Below are positions 16,949 to 25,422 of a stretch of DNA of 35,961 bases, piece by piece; the first letter of the stretch is position 1, and each line of letters opens with the position of its first letter. Source of the DNA: Victivallales bacterium (GTDB lineage Bacteria; Verrucomicrobiota; Lentisphaeria; Oligosphaerales; Oligosphaeraceae). Position numbers and translations under genes: made by a program. The stretch covers positions 1 to 35,961 of the forward strand of contig JAFZIJ010000123.1 in assembly GCA_017554445.1 (NCBI GenBank), given 5' to 3'. The notes beneath the pieces are model-generated. The model did not search any database and was not told the DNA's origin. It saw only the letters and a list, made by a program, of their open reading frames with translations.

Positions 16949-19636
16949 ATGCCAAACGCACATTATATTTCCGGAACCCATTGGGACCGTGAATGGTATC
17001 GCACTTTCCAGGAATACCGCCTCCTTTTCGTCAAGCTCGTTGACGGACTGCTTGATCTCATGGAGAACAACCTTGATTTCAAGTACTTCCATTTCGACGG
17101 GCAGACCACCGTCCTGCCCGACTACGTCGAAATGCGTCCCGAAAACAAGAAACGCCTCCAGAAGCTCATCAAAGACGGGCGCATTCTTGTCGGCCCATGG
17201 TTCACCATGCCCGACTTGTTCTGCCCAGGAGCTGAAGCTCTCGTCCGCAACTTGCTGACCGGCAAGCGGATAGCGAATGAATGGGGCGTCGAACCCATGT
17301 GCGTCGCCTACACATGCGACATGTTCGGCCATCCATCGCAGATGCCGCAGATCTACAAAGGTTTCAATCTCCCCTACTGCGTGCTCGGCCGCGGCACAAA
17401 CGAATTCGACACACCGGCGTTCTTCAATTGGCGCGCTCCCGACGGCACGGACGTCTTTACCTTTAAATTACAGGACAAGATCGGCTACGGCGCATTCGTC
17501 GGCGCCCGCCGCATTTTCGAAGCCGGCGACGGCGACATCGAAAAGGCCCGCGCCACGCTGAAAGAATACATCGAGCACGAAATCAACCGCACGAATGGCG
17601 ACGTCCTTTGCCTCATCGACGCCATCGACCACATGCATCCCGCCGCCGACGCACCGAAATACGTGAAGGAAGCGGAAGCCGCATGGCCGGGCCTCCACGT
17701 CGAACATTCCACGTTGCCCGCCTTCTTCAAGGAAGCGGAAGCATCCGCCCATGACGTGCCCGTCCGCCAACGCGAACTCCGCGATCCGGCCCGCTACCGC
17801 CACGGCTATCTCTGGCTCATTCCGAACTGCGTCTCCTCCCGCGCCCGCATGAAACAGGCTAATGACGAATCGCAAGCCTTCCTTGAACTGCAGGCCGAGC
17901 CGCTTCTCGCCATCGCCTATGACAAAGGCCTTGAGCCCGCCCCGAAGATGATGCTCAACATCGCATGGCAGACGCTGCTGACCAACCACGCCCACGATTC
18001 CATCTGCGGTTGCTCCATCGACCAAGTCCACCGCGACATGATGTATCGCTTCGATCAAGTTCGTCAGCTCGCCAAGCAGCTCCGCAACCAGTCATTCGGC
18101 GATCTCACCGCCCTCTGCAAAGATTTGGCGAAGGAGCCAAACGAATTCACCGTCACCGTCGCCAATACGTTGCCGCAGAGCCGCAAGGCTCCCGTCATCG
18201 TCACCATCGACTTCCCCCACGACTGGCCGAAGAAATTCCATGACGCCTTCCGCTCGCAGCTCTACAACGCCTTCCTGCTGGAGGATTGCGACGGCAAACC
18301 ACTTGAATACCAGATACTTGACATCCAGCCCGAATTCGGCGAACGGTCGCAGTATCTCGCCCTCGGCTGGAGCGAAAATTCGCAAGGAGGACAACGCTAC
18401 ACGGTCGCCGTCGATATCGACCTGCCCGCCCTTGGCTTCAATTCCTTCCTCGTCAAACCCGCCCCGATGCTCCATCGCGCCGTCGGCTCGCTCCGCACGG
18501 CCCCCAACGCCGCCGCGAACGAATTCCTCAAAGTTACCGTCGAATCCAACGGAACGCTCACGCTGCTCGACAAGACGACGGGCAATGTCTATCATGATCT
18601 GCTCACCTTCGAAGACCGCTCCGAAATCGGTGACGGTTGGTTCCACGGGCAGACGATGTCCGATGAAATCGCCCTCTCGACTGGCTCGCCCTGCCAGATT
18701 TCCGTCGTTCATGACGGCCCGCAGTGCGTCACGTTCCGCATCCAGACCAAGATGAACCTTCCGAAACGCTACAACTGGCACACGGAGCATCGTTCGGATG
18801 CACGCGAAGACCTTCTCGTCGTGTCGCTTGTGACATTGCGCAACCATGCGAAGTCTGTCGAAGTCGAAACGACCATCCACAACACGATCGAAGACCACCG
18901 CTTCCGCGTCCTCTGCCCGTCCGGAGCGAAAAACGCGAAGACATGGTTTGCCCATCATCCGTATGATTTCACGGAACGCGCCATCGCCGTCAATCCCGAA
19001 ACTCGCGACTGGTCGGAGATGGAACTGGCTGAAAAACCGTTCCTTAACATCCAGGCGGTCGGCGATGGCAAGCAAGGCCTCGCCTTCATCTCCGCGGGCG
19101 GCATGCATGAAGGCGGTGTCGTCGATGACGAACTCCGCACCATCCAGACCACGCTCTTCCGCTCCTACCGCCGCACGGTCAACACGCCCGGCGAAAAGGA
19201 CGGTCTCGAACTCGCGGATCTGACGTTCCGCTACAATCTCCGTCCCTACGCGGGCGAACTGCCCGCGGCGGATCTCTGCCGTGAAATGCTCACGCTCCAT
19301 GCGCCGCTGACCGTTCGTTTCTCAGGAAAGACGAAATCCGGTTATCCGCGCCTCACGGGCGAACTCTCTCCGAAGCAATCCTTTATGGAAATGTTGGACA
19401 ACAAGCTCGTCTTCTCCGCTTTCAAACCTGCGGAAGACGGCAAAGGCCAGATTCTCCGCCTCTGGAATCCAACGGGCGAGACGCTCTCCGAACGTATCCG
19501 CCTCTGGAAGAAGCCTTCCTCCGTCCGGCCCGTCAAACTCGACGAATCGGCCGATGGCGACGCCATCAAGCCTGCCGAAGACATCATCACGATCACGGCC
19601 AGTCCACACAAGATCGTCACCGTGAAGATTCTGTAA
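16949..19636 (+). CDS. Alpha-mannosidase, glycoside hydrolase family 38
   Basis: An 895-residue enzyme without signal peptide, so probably cytoplasmic, cleaving alpha-mannosides from imported glycans. The N-terminal domain carries the GH38 zinc and catalytic motifs: GTHWDREW (His11, Asp13), the nucleophile in YTCDMFGHPSQMPQ (Asp124), and NHAHDSICGCSIDQVHRDM, the hallmark His-Asp segment of the helical domain. The C-terminal half is the usual beta-sandwich super-domain. Length agrees with bacterial members such as the MngB/YbgG type (about 880 residues), but mannosylglycerate specificity cannot be told from sequence. AAAGGA lies about 7 bp upstream of the ATG. It lies downstream of purO and ends at a strong terminator. 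Confidence 0.92.
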   Translation: MPNAHYISGTHWDREWYRTFQEYRLLFVKLVDGLLDLMENNLDFKYFHFDGQTTVLPDYVEMRPENKKRLQKLIKDGRILVGPWFTMPDLFCPGAEALVRNLLTGKRIANEWGVEPMCVAYTCDMFGHPSQMPQIYKGFNLPYCVLGRGTNEFDTPAFFNWRAPDGTDVFTFKLQDKIGYGAFVGARRIFEAGDGDIEKARATLKEYIEHEINRTNGDVLCLIDAIDHMHPAADAPKYVKEAEAAWPGLHVEHSTLPAFFKEAEASAHDVPVRQRELRDPARYRHGYLWLIPNCVSSRARMKQANDESQAFLELQAEPLLAIAYDKGLEPAPKMMLNIAWQTLLTNHAHDSICGCSIDQVHRDMMYRFDQVRQLAKQLRNQSFGDLTALCKDLAKEPNEFTVTVANTLPQSRKAPVIVTIDFPHDWPKKFHDAFRSQLYNAFLLEDCDGKPLEYQILDIQPEFGERSQYLALGWSENSQGGQRYTVAVDIDLPALGFNSFLVKPAPMLHRAVGSLRTAPNAAANEFLKVTVESNGTLTLLDKTTGNVYHDLLTFEDRSEIGDGWFHGQTMSDEIALSTGSPCQISVVHDGPQCVTFRIQTKMNLPKRYNWHTEHRSDAREDLLVVSLVTLRNHAKSVEVETTIHNTIEDHRFRVLCPSGAKNAKTWFAHHPYDFTERAIAVNPETRDWSEMELAEKPFLNIQAVGDGKQGLAFISAGGMHEGGVVDDELRTIQTTLFRSYRRTVNTPGEKDGLELADLTFRYNLRPYAGELPAADLCREMLTLHAPLTVRFSGKTKSGYPRLTGELSPKQSFMEMLDNKLVFSAFKPAEDGKGQILRLWNPTGETLSERIRLWKKPSSVRPVKLDESADGDAIKPAEDIITITASPHKIVTVKIL

Positions 19637-19659
19637 ACTCTTAATTCTTTCAGTTTCAA

Positions 19660-19703
19660 CGCTCTGGGATTCTAGACAACTAGAATCCCAGGGCGTTTTT
19701 TTT
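19660..19703 (+). terminator. Rho-independent terminator after the mannosidase gene
   Basis: A 16-bp stem (CGCTCTGGGATTCTAG with CTAGAATCCCAGGGCG, one T-G pair) around an ACAA loop is followed by eight T residues. It begins 24 bp past the mannosidase stop codon and isolates the tandem repeats and ATPase gene from read-through. Confidence 0.95.
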
Positions 19704-19848
19704 GTTGGAAAATTGTAAAAAATCACCAAATTTGTGTTGGAAAATTGTAAAAAATCGCTGTTTTTGTGTTGGAAAATTGTAAAAAATCGCTGTTTTTGTG
19801 TTGGAAAATTGTAAAAATTCACTGTTTTCGTGTTGGAAAATTGTAAAT
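19703..19848 (+). repeat. Five tandem 32-bp repeats upstream of the AAA ATPase gene
   Basis: Units begin at 19703, 19735, 19767, 19799 and 19831, exactly 32 bp apart. The constant core is TGTTGGAAAATTGTAAA; the rest of the unit (AAATCGCTGTTTTTG type) drifts, and the first and last copies differ most. The last copy runs into the ATPase leader. A 32-bp step is three helical turns, so a bound protein would sit on one face of the DNA. No spacer sequence separates the units, so this is not CRISPR. Confidence 0.92.
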
Positions 19849-19890
19849 CATGGCTAAATTAGTATCTGTATCATCAACAGGAGCAAATAG

Positions 19891-21249
19891 ATGCTATACA
19901 GAAAAATCGAATCAGAGCTTGAACGCTTTTATGAAAGCAAAGGACAGGAGGCGCTTTTAATCGATGGTGCGCGCCAAGTCGGCAAGACAACCATCATCCG
20001 CGCCTTCGCCCAAAGGCATTTCGACCACTTCATTGAAATCAATTTCATCAAGACACCGCAAGCAAATGCCCTATTTCAAGACTTGCAGGATGAAAATGAA
20101 TTTCAAGTGCGTCTGTCGGCCTTTATAAATCGTCCCGTTCCGTCCGCCAAAACACTGATCTTCTTCGATGAAGTCCAAAGATGCCCAGAAGTCGTCACTT
20201 ACATCAAATTTCTGGTGGAAGCAGGCCATTACTATTACATATTAAGTGGATCGCTTCTTGGTGTCGAACTGAAGAACCTGCGTTCGGCTCCAGTCGGATA
20301 TCTGCGTGAAATAACCATGTATCCTCTTGATTTCGAGGAATTTTGCTTTGCAAACAGCATGACGCATGACGTGTTAGGGCGATTGAAAGAATCATTCATA
20401 AAGCAAATAACCGTCAACAACGTTATCCATTCGGCATTTATGAAGCTATTTCGGCTGTATCTGGTTGTTGGCGGCATGCCTGCAGCCGTTCAAGCATACC
20501 TTGACACCCATGACATACAGGAAGTCGTTCGTATTCAGCAATCTATCATCACTGAATACAAAAGAGACATCGCGCAGTATGATCCATCCTTGAAAATGCG
20601 CCTTACGGAAATCCTTGAGCTGATTCCAGCCGAATTAAACAAGAAAAACAAACGCTTCTATGTTGGAGACATGGAAAATGGCGATCGCTTCGACCGTTTG
20701 AGCAACAGCTTCATATGGCTTAAAGAAGCAGGAGTCGCCCTGCCATCACATTCTGTGGAGGAACCTAAAATTCCTTTGCTTTTATCCAAGACATCCAATC
20801 TCTTCAAGCTGTTTCTTAACGACGTAGGACTGCTGGCATCCATGTATATGGACGGTATTCAATTGAAACTCCTGACAGGGAAACTGGAAATCAATTTTGG
20901 TGCCGTCTATGAGAATTTTGCCGCGCAAGAACTTAAGGCGCATGGTTTTGAGCCATATTATTTCAATTCCAAGAAACAAGGGGAAGTTGATTTCATGGTG
21001 GAATACAATGGTTCAGTCCTGCCAGTGGAAATCAAATCAGGAAAGGACTACAGAAGGCATTCGGCGTTGACTAATCTTCTCAATAATTCTGACTATTCCA
21101 TTCCTCAAGCCTGGGTCATGACAAACGACAATGTCTCTTCCGACGGAAAAATCATCTATTATCCAATTTATTTTCTTATGTTTCTCCACCGCAATACAAT
21201 GCCAGAGAAGATGATATACAACCTTGACCTATCAAGCCTGAAGCTTTAG
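19891..21249 (+). CDS. AAA-family ATPase with DUF4143 domain
   Basis: A 452-residue ATPase of the AAA_14/DUF4143 type. It has Walker A GARQVGKTT (about residues 25-33), Walker B TLIFFDEVQRCP (about 89-100) and a sensor-1-like YILSGSLLG. The C-terminal DUF4143 part ends in GEVDFMVEYNG followed by VEIKSGKDY, a D-(E)xK arrangement like PD-(D/E)XK nucleases. AGGAG precedes the ATG by 7 bp. The family is widespread, often multi-copy and accessory; its function is not established, with toxin or defence-like roles proposed. The gene stands alone behind a terminator and the 32-bp repeats, and its stop overlaps the stop of the converging kinase gene by 3 bp. Codon use is more AT-rich than the mannosidase before it, which may signal transfer. 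Confidence 0.9.
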   Translation: MLYRKIESELERFYESKGQEALLIDGARQVGKTTIIRAFAQRHFDHFIEINFIKTPQANALFQDLQDENEFQVRLSAFINRPVPSAKTLIFFDEVQRCPEVVTYIKFLVEAGHYYYILSGSLLGVELKNLRSAPVGYLREITMYPLDFEEFCFANSMTHDVLGRLKESFIKQITVNNVIHSAFMKLFRLYLVVGGMPAAVQAYLDTHDIQEVVRIQQSIITEYKRDIAQYDPSLKMRLTEILELIPAELNKKNKRFYVGDMENGDRFDRLSNSFIWLKEAGVALPSHSVEEPKIPLLLSKTSNLFKLFLNDVGLLASMYMDGIQLKLLTGKLEINFGAVYENFAAQELKAHGFEPYYFNSKKQGEVDFMVEYNGSVLPVEIKSGKDYRRHSALTNLLNNSDYSIPQAWVMTNDNVSSDGKIIYYPIYFLMFLHRNTMPEKMIYNLDLSSLKL

Positions 21250-22055
21250 GCTCCGCCTTTTTCCTTCCGCTTCTTCTCATAGCGGTAGCGGGCTTTCTCC
21301 ATGACATCCTCCGCGCCGTAGAAACTGTTGCCGCGCGCCGTCATGGCCTCCGAATAACAGTCCAGAAAATATTCCGCCAGACTAAAGTCCTTCAGTAGCC
21401 AGCTCATGCGGAAACAGAACTGTACGAGATTCCGGCGGACACCACGTTGCAATAGGCAGCCGTTGGCAAGTTGCGTCCGATCGTTATCAATGAAATGGAC
21501 GTGTTCGCCGTCCCACAATAGATTGTTTGGAATGCAGTCGCCGTGCAGGAAGCCATGGCAGTGAAAGTCGCAAAGTCCTGCTGCGACGTTACGTAAAACC
21601 TCTTTTCGCCGTTCCGTGTCCGCCGTCTCCAAAATGATTTTCATGACGGACGGATACGGCACGCCGCGCGAAATGAAAATCTCCTCCGCACGCAGGCAAT
21701 GCGTCCGCCGTGCCGCCAAAACAGCCTCCGCACAGAGGACTCCAGCCTCCCGCATCGCCACCGTTCCAGTGAGAGCCTTCAGGGCTCGACCGCCCAAGAA
21801 ACGCCATTTGAACCACTTCCATAAACAAAGCAGACAATGGCCACCCTCCCCGTCGTCCAACGATTTCACGATTTTCACGTAGAGCTCCTCTCCATCCGCC
21901 ATGACACGAGACACAGTCCGTCCGCAACGATTCACAAGCAACTGGCCTGGATTGTCCGCTAGCCATTTGTCCAAATCGTCCGGCTTGCCACGCCACTCGC
22001 GGCTGACTAGCCCTTTCCATCCATTATGTCTATATGTATCGAAGCCGTTCACCAT
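21246..22055 (-). CDS. Lipopolysaccharide kinase-like protein (WaaP/Kdo kinase family)
   Basis: A 269-residue protein-kinase-fold enzyme probably phosphorylating a sugar of the lipopolysaccharide core. Visible kinase elements: YVKIVKS (ATP-binding Lys), the catalytic loop FLHGDCIPNNLLW (Asp in HGD, Asn in NNL) and HFIDNDRT (metal-binding Asp), as in WaaP/KdkA. The start is uncertain. ATG at 22055 gives MVNGFDTYRHNGWKG, typical of the family, and fits a promoter predicted to start transcription near 22092; ATG codons at 22088 and 22094 and a longer reading to 22178 overlapping the divergent gene are also open. No good ribosome-binding site precedes any of them. It suggests an outer membrane with LPS. 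Confidence 0.78.
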   Translation of the reverse strand: MVNGFDTYRHNGWKGLVSREWRGKPDDLDKWLADNPGQLLVNRCGRTVSRVMADGEELYVKIVKSLDDGEGGHCLLCLWKWFKWRFLGGRALKALTGTVAMREAGVLCAEAVLAARRTHCLRAEEIFISRGVPYPSVMKIILETADTERRKEVLRNVAAGLCDFHCHGFLHGDCIPNNLLWDGEHVHFIDNDRTQLANGCLLQRGVRRNLVQFCFRMSWLLKDFSLAEYFLDCYSEAMTARGNSFYGAEDVMEKARYRYEKKRKEKGGA

Positions 22056-22081
22056 AAAACGTTCAACTGAAAATTTGCCAA

Positions 22082-22108
22082 TTGACATAAACATATATAC
22101 AATATAGA
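22082..22108 (+). promoter_or_regulatory. Possible promoter for the glycoside hydrolase operon
   Basis: TTGACA (22082-22087) is a perfect -35 box; TATAGA at 22103-22108 is the best -10 (15-base spacer, short), with TAGACA at 22105-22110 as a 17-base alternative. It interlocks with the minus-strand promoter at 22099-22127. Confidence 0.4.
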
Positions 22109-22127
22109 CAATACTGACTTTTTTCAA
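22099..22127 (-). promoter_or_regulatory. Possible promoter for the LPS kinase gene
   Basis: Minus strand: TTGAAA (22127-22122), 17-base spacer, TATTGT (22104-22099). Five and four matches of six. The predicted start near 22092 leaves about 37 nt before the preferred kinase start codon. Confidence 0.4.
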
Positions 22128-22152
22128 ACAAAAACCACAGGAAAGCGTCTTC

Positions 22153-25100
22153 ATGAACAAACTGCTTGCCATCACCATGCTGGCTGCAATGGCTCTTTCC
22201 GCCGCGCCGCCGCGTCAGCTCGTCATCATTCCAAACGGCAATATCACCCTCGGGACCGAGTTCCCGGGGGCGAAAGGAAAATCAGAAATATCAAGAGATA
22301 AACCAGTTACGGCAAAAGTTGATTTCGATCTCACGAAAGGGAATTATGTCGGCTTCGTCCAAAGAAGCACCTTGCCGGAAGGAACGACGACTTTTTCCTT
22401 CCAAGCCCGCCCGTCCGTTCCGAATACACGTCTTTTCGTTCGAACCATGGACAGCAAAGGCCGGCAGCACATGCGCCGCATACCGCCATTCAGCGTGCCA
22501 AACCAATGGAAGGAATTCTCCGTGGACCTCTCAAAATTCGAAGATTCATGGGGGCCAGGCGATGTCAAAATCCACTGGCCCATCACTGAAATCGTCATCG
22601 GAATTGAAATCGACAAGAAACACGCCATCGGATCGCTCGAACTTCGTGATTTTAACATAACCACCACAGCCCCAAAGGAAAACATGCCAAGCTTCTCTCT
22701 TCAAGTCACACCGCAGCGCTTCGGTGCGCTCTTCTATCCGGACGAAACGCCCTCCATCAACTATGTCATCATTTCCAACGAACTCGGCAAAAAACCAACG
22801 CTTGACATCACCCACACCATCAAAAACTGGAAAGGCGACATCCTTTTCAAGGAAAAAATCACGACAGACCCCGACAATCCTGTCGATTTTTCCATGACAG
22901 CGGAAAAACTTCACAACCAATTCGGGGCCTTCCAGTTGGAAATTAAGGCCGTAAGTTCCAGCGATCCAACAGACAAGATATCCTTTAGCACATGGTTCGG
23001 GCGGATGCTCTCCGCCAATCCCAAGCCTTGCCCATGGGTCGGAACAGGCCTCCATAGCGGTCACGGCTGGGGCTATGGCGACCTTCGTTTCATCGATATT
23101 CTCACCGCCGCCGGAATCGGTGTCGTCCGAGAAGAATTCGGCTGGCGTTCCATTGAGCAGGAAAAGGGCAAATACGTTGTCCCGCAGAATGTTATCAACT
23201 TCGTCAATCGCCTCTACGAACGCGGCATACGCCTCAATCACATCTGCGATTACAACAATACCATCTATGAAAATCCGCTTGATCCGGATGCCTTCGCGCG
23301 ATGGTGCGCCTTCATGGCCGAATATTTCAAAGACAAAATCTACACATTTGAAATATGGAACGAACCCGCGAATTTCTACTTCCAGAAACAATATGGCGGG
23401 CAACGTTGGGGCGACGCGCCATGGCTCGACAAATTCGTCGAACTGACACGAAAAGCCAACGACGCCATCCGCGGCGTCCTGCCGGACGCCAATATCGCCG
23501 TCTGCGCGGAGGATGTCTGGCCGACGCTCAGGCAGATGGTCGAACAAGGCATCGCCGATGAAAAGAACATCATCTCCTTCCATCCATACTGCCATGGCCA
23601 GCCGCGTCCCGAACGCGAGATGTTCTTCAACGACAACGGCAAAGACATGCGCGAAGTCTGCCTAAAACATGGCGGCGCCCATCAGTTCATCATCACGGAA
23701 GCCGGCTGGACGACCTATTCCGGCGACATGCAGTATCTCGCCATCGCCGGCGGCTATCCACGTTCAAGTTACGTCCACCAGGCACAATACGCCATCCGTA
23801 TGTTGCTCTCCTCCAAGGCCAACGGCATCCTCTACGCCTGTCAATACGACTTCCGCAACGACGGCAACAAACGTGGCTACACGGAACATAATTTCGGTCT
23901 CGTCCATGAAGATTTCTCGCCCAAGCCTTCCCTTACCGCCATCGCCGCCATGACGCGCATCCTCGAAGATGCACAATATATCGACGACTTGTCCTATCAT
24001 CAGGAAAACATGCATTTGTACCAGTTCCGGGACAAAAGCGGTCAGGATGTCGTCGCCGCATACGTTGTCGAAGGCGAGCAAGTCGCCTCGCTTCCAGTCA
24101 CAGACAATGTCAAAATCATCGATTTGCAAGGCAATCCCATGCCAGCCGCCATTGTAACTGGTCGATTGAACGTGACGCTCACGGAAACGCCGATCTATAT
24201 CTATGGACTTGATTGCAAGAAACTTGCACAACATGTCAAACTGACAGTCTCCACGAAGGCCACGTCCGTAGTTCTCGGCCAACCATTCAATTTCGAACTA
24301 GATATCCACAACCTTACCGGCGCTCCCATCAAATACGCCACAGCCAAGGTGTTTTTCAAACCAGCATCAAAAGATTTCGAGCCCGTCACCATCCCCCTGA
24401 CCATCAACATGCCCGACAAGACACATTTCATAAAGTCGAACAGCATCAACATGAAACCGGAGGAATGGCGTCCCTTCCTGAACCAGACCATCTGCATGAC
24501 CGTCGTCTGCCAAATGGACGACTTCATGGACAAAGCCGAACTCGTCTTCACGCTGCAGCCCCCCATCGCCCTGCGATGCGAAACAATTATCATGCATGAC
24601 GGCAAGCCCGCCGTTCCCATAACCGTCCAAAGCAATCTTGATTACAACGCAACTCTCACATTAGGCGTTAATTCCAACGATCTTGACATGCATGGCGCAT
24701 TCCTCAAAACGCTGCCCGCCAATTCCACAGAAACCTTCTGGCTTCCTTTAAAATCGGTACAGACAATTCACAATCCACGCGTGACTTTGATTCCCCAAAT
24801 TCCGAATGGATGGTTTGAAGCACAGGATTTCATCCTTCATTCAGCCATCATCCCGCAGGCTCCCGCCCGCATTCCGCTTGCCGCCGAACCGATCTTCGTC
24901 CCGTTACCGGACAAGCAGCCCAAGCCAATCAATCCAAATGATTTAAATGCTTCTGCCTTCCTATCAAAAACCGACAAGGGACTCGTCTTCACCGTCGATG
25001 TCAACGACGACAAATTCTTCCAGCCGTTCTCCAATCTCGGCGATGTGTGGCAGGGCGATTCCGTCCAACTCTCCGTCGCGCCGTTGACGGGGCAGAAAGC

Positions 25101-25401
25101 GCTCAGCCTGATGCTCGCCTTGCTGGCCGGAAAACCGACGGTTCTCGTCGAAACACGCCTCAATCCAGACTCCAAGCCAGAGGATTTCCCGCTGTCGATC
25201 ATCGGTTCGACAAACGGCGACGGCCCGCTCCAATACACCGTCACGATTCCATGGGACGCCCTGCCAGGAATCCAGAATGAATGCCGCATCTCATTGCTAG
25301 TCAACGACAACGACGGAAACGGCCGCAAAGGATGGATTGAATTCCATTCCGGCATCGGCTCATTCAAAGACACATCACTCTTCGGAACTTATTCCTTTTA
25401 A
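22153..25401 (+). CDS. Secreted glycoside hydrolase, clan GH-A (GH39/GH5-like), with CBM9-like C-terminus
   Basis: A 1082-residue exported retaining glycosidase candidate. The ATG follows AGGAAAG and starts a signal peptide ending at about residue 18 (MNKLLAITMLAAMALSAA). An N-terminal beta-sandwich (about 25-180) precedes a TIM barrel (about 290-620) beginning GTGLHSGHGWGYGDLR. Likely catalytic pair: acid/base Glu404 in FEIWNEP and nucleophile Glu516 in IITEAGWTT, as in clan GH-A. Further beta domains follow, and the last ~190 residues (LVFTVDVNDDKFF, DVWQGDSVQLSV) resemble the CBM9-like carbohydrate-binding fold. The exact GH family is not clear from sequence reading. It is first in a two-gene operon with the GH42-like enzyme. 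Confidence 0.82.
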   Translation: MNKLLAITMLAAMALSAAPPRQLVIIPNGNITLGTEFPGAKGKSEISRDKPVTAKVDFDLTKGNYVGFVQRSTLPEGTTTFSFQARPSVPNTRLFVRTMDSKGRQHMRRIPPFSVPNQWKEFSVDLSKFEDSWGPGDVKIHWPITEIVIGIEIDKKHAIGSLELRDFNITTTAPKENMPSFSLQVTPQRFGALFYPDETPSINYVIISNELGKKPTLDITHTIKNWKGDILFKEKITTDPDNPVDFSMTAEKLHNQFGAFQLEIKAVSSSDPTDKISFSTWFGRMLSANPKPCPWVGTGLHSGHGWGYGDLRFIDILTAAGIGVVREEFGWRSIEQEKGKYVVPQNVINFVNRLYERGIRLNHICDYNNTIYENPLDPDAFARWCAFMAEYFKDKIYTFEIWNEPANFYFQKQYGGQRWGDAPWLDKFVELTRKANDAIRGVLPDANIAVCAEDVWPTLRQMVEQGIADEKNIISFHPYCHGQPRPEREMFFNDNGKDMREVCLKHGGAHQFIITEAGWTTYSGDMQYLAIAGGYPRSSYVHQAQYAIRMLLSSKANGILYACQYDFRNDGNKRGYTEHNFGLVHEDFSPKPSLTAIAAMTRILEDAQYIDDLSYHQENMHLYQFRDKSGQDVVAAYVVEGEQVASLPVTDNVKIIDLQGNPMPAAIVTGRLNVTLTETPIYIYGLDCKKLAQHVKLTVSTKATSVVLGQPFNFELDIHNLTGAPIKYATAKVFFKPASKDFEPVTIPLTINMPDKTHFIKSNSINMKPEEWRPFLNQTICMTVVCQMDDFMDKAELVFTLQPPIALRCETIIMHDGKPAVPITVQSNLDYNATLTLGVNSNDLDMHGAFLKTLPANSTETFWLPLKSVQTIHNPRVTLIPQIPNGWFEAQDFILHSAIIPQAPARIPLAAEPIFVPLPDKQPKPINPNDLNASAFLSKTDKGLVFTVDVNDDKFFQPFSNLGDVWQGDSVQLSVAPLTGQKALSLMLALLAGKPTVLVETRLNPDSKPEDFPLSIIGSTNGDGPLQYTVTIPWDALPGIQNECRISLLVNDNDGNGRKGWIEFHSGIGSFKDTSLFGTYSF

Positions 25402-25422
25402 ATTTTGGAGACATAAAACACC

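Noticed and set aside
18092..19300. A 402-codon open frame antisense to the GH38 gene
   Set aside because: It is a by-product of high third-position G+C in the mannosidase gene; Arg/Gly/Val-rich composition and no motifs.
19322..19822. Minus-strand frame with repeated FYNFPT-type peptide
   Set aside because: It arises from the 32-bp repeats read backwards and continues antisense to the mannosidase gene; no start signal.
19703..19848. CRISPR array
   Set aside because: The 32-bp units are directly adjacent with no unique spacers, and no cas genes are near.
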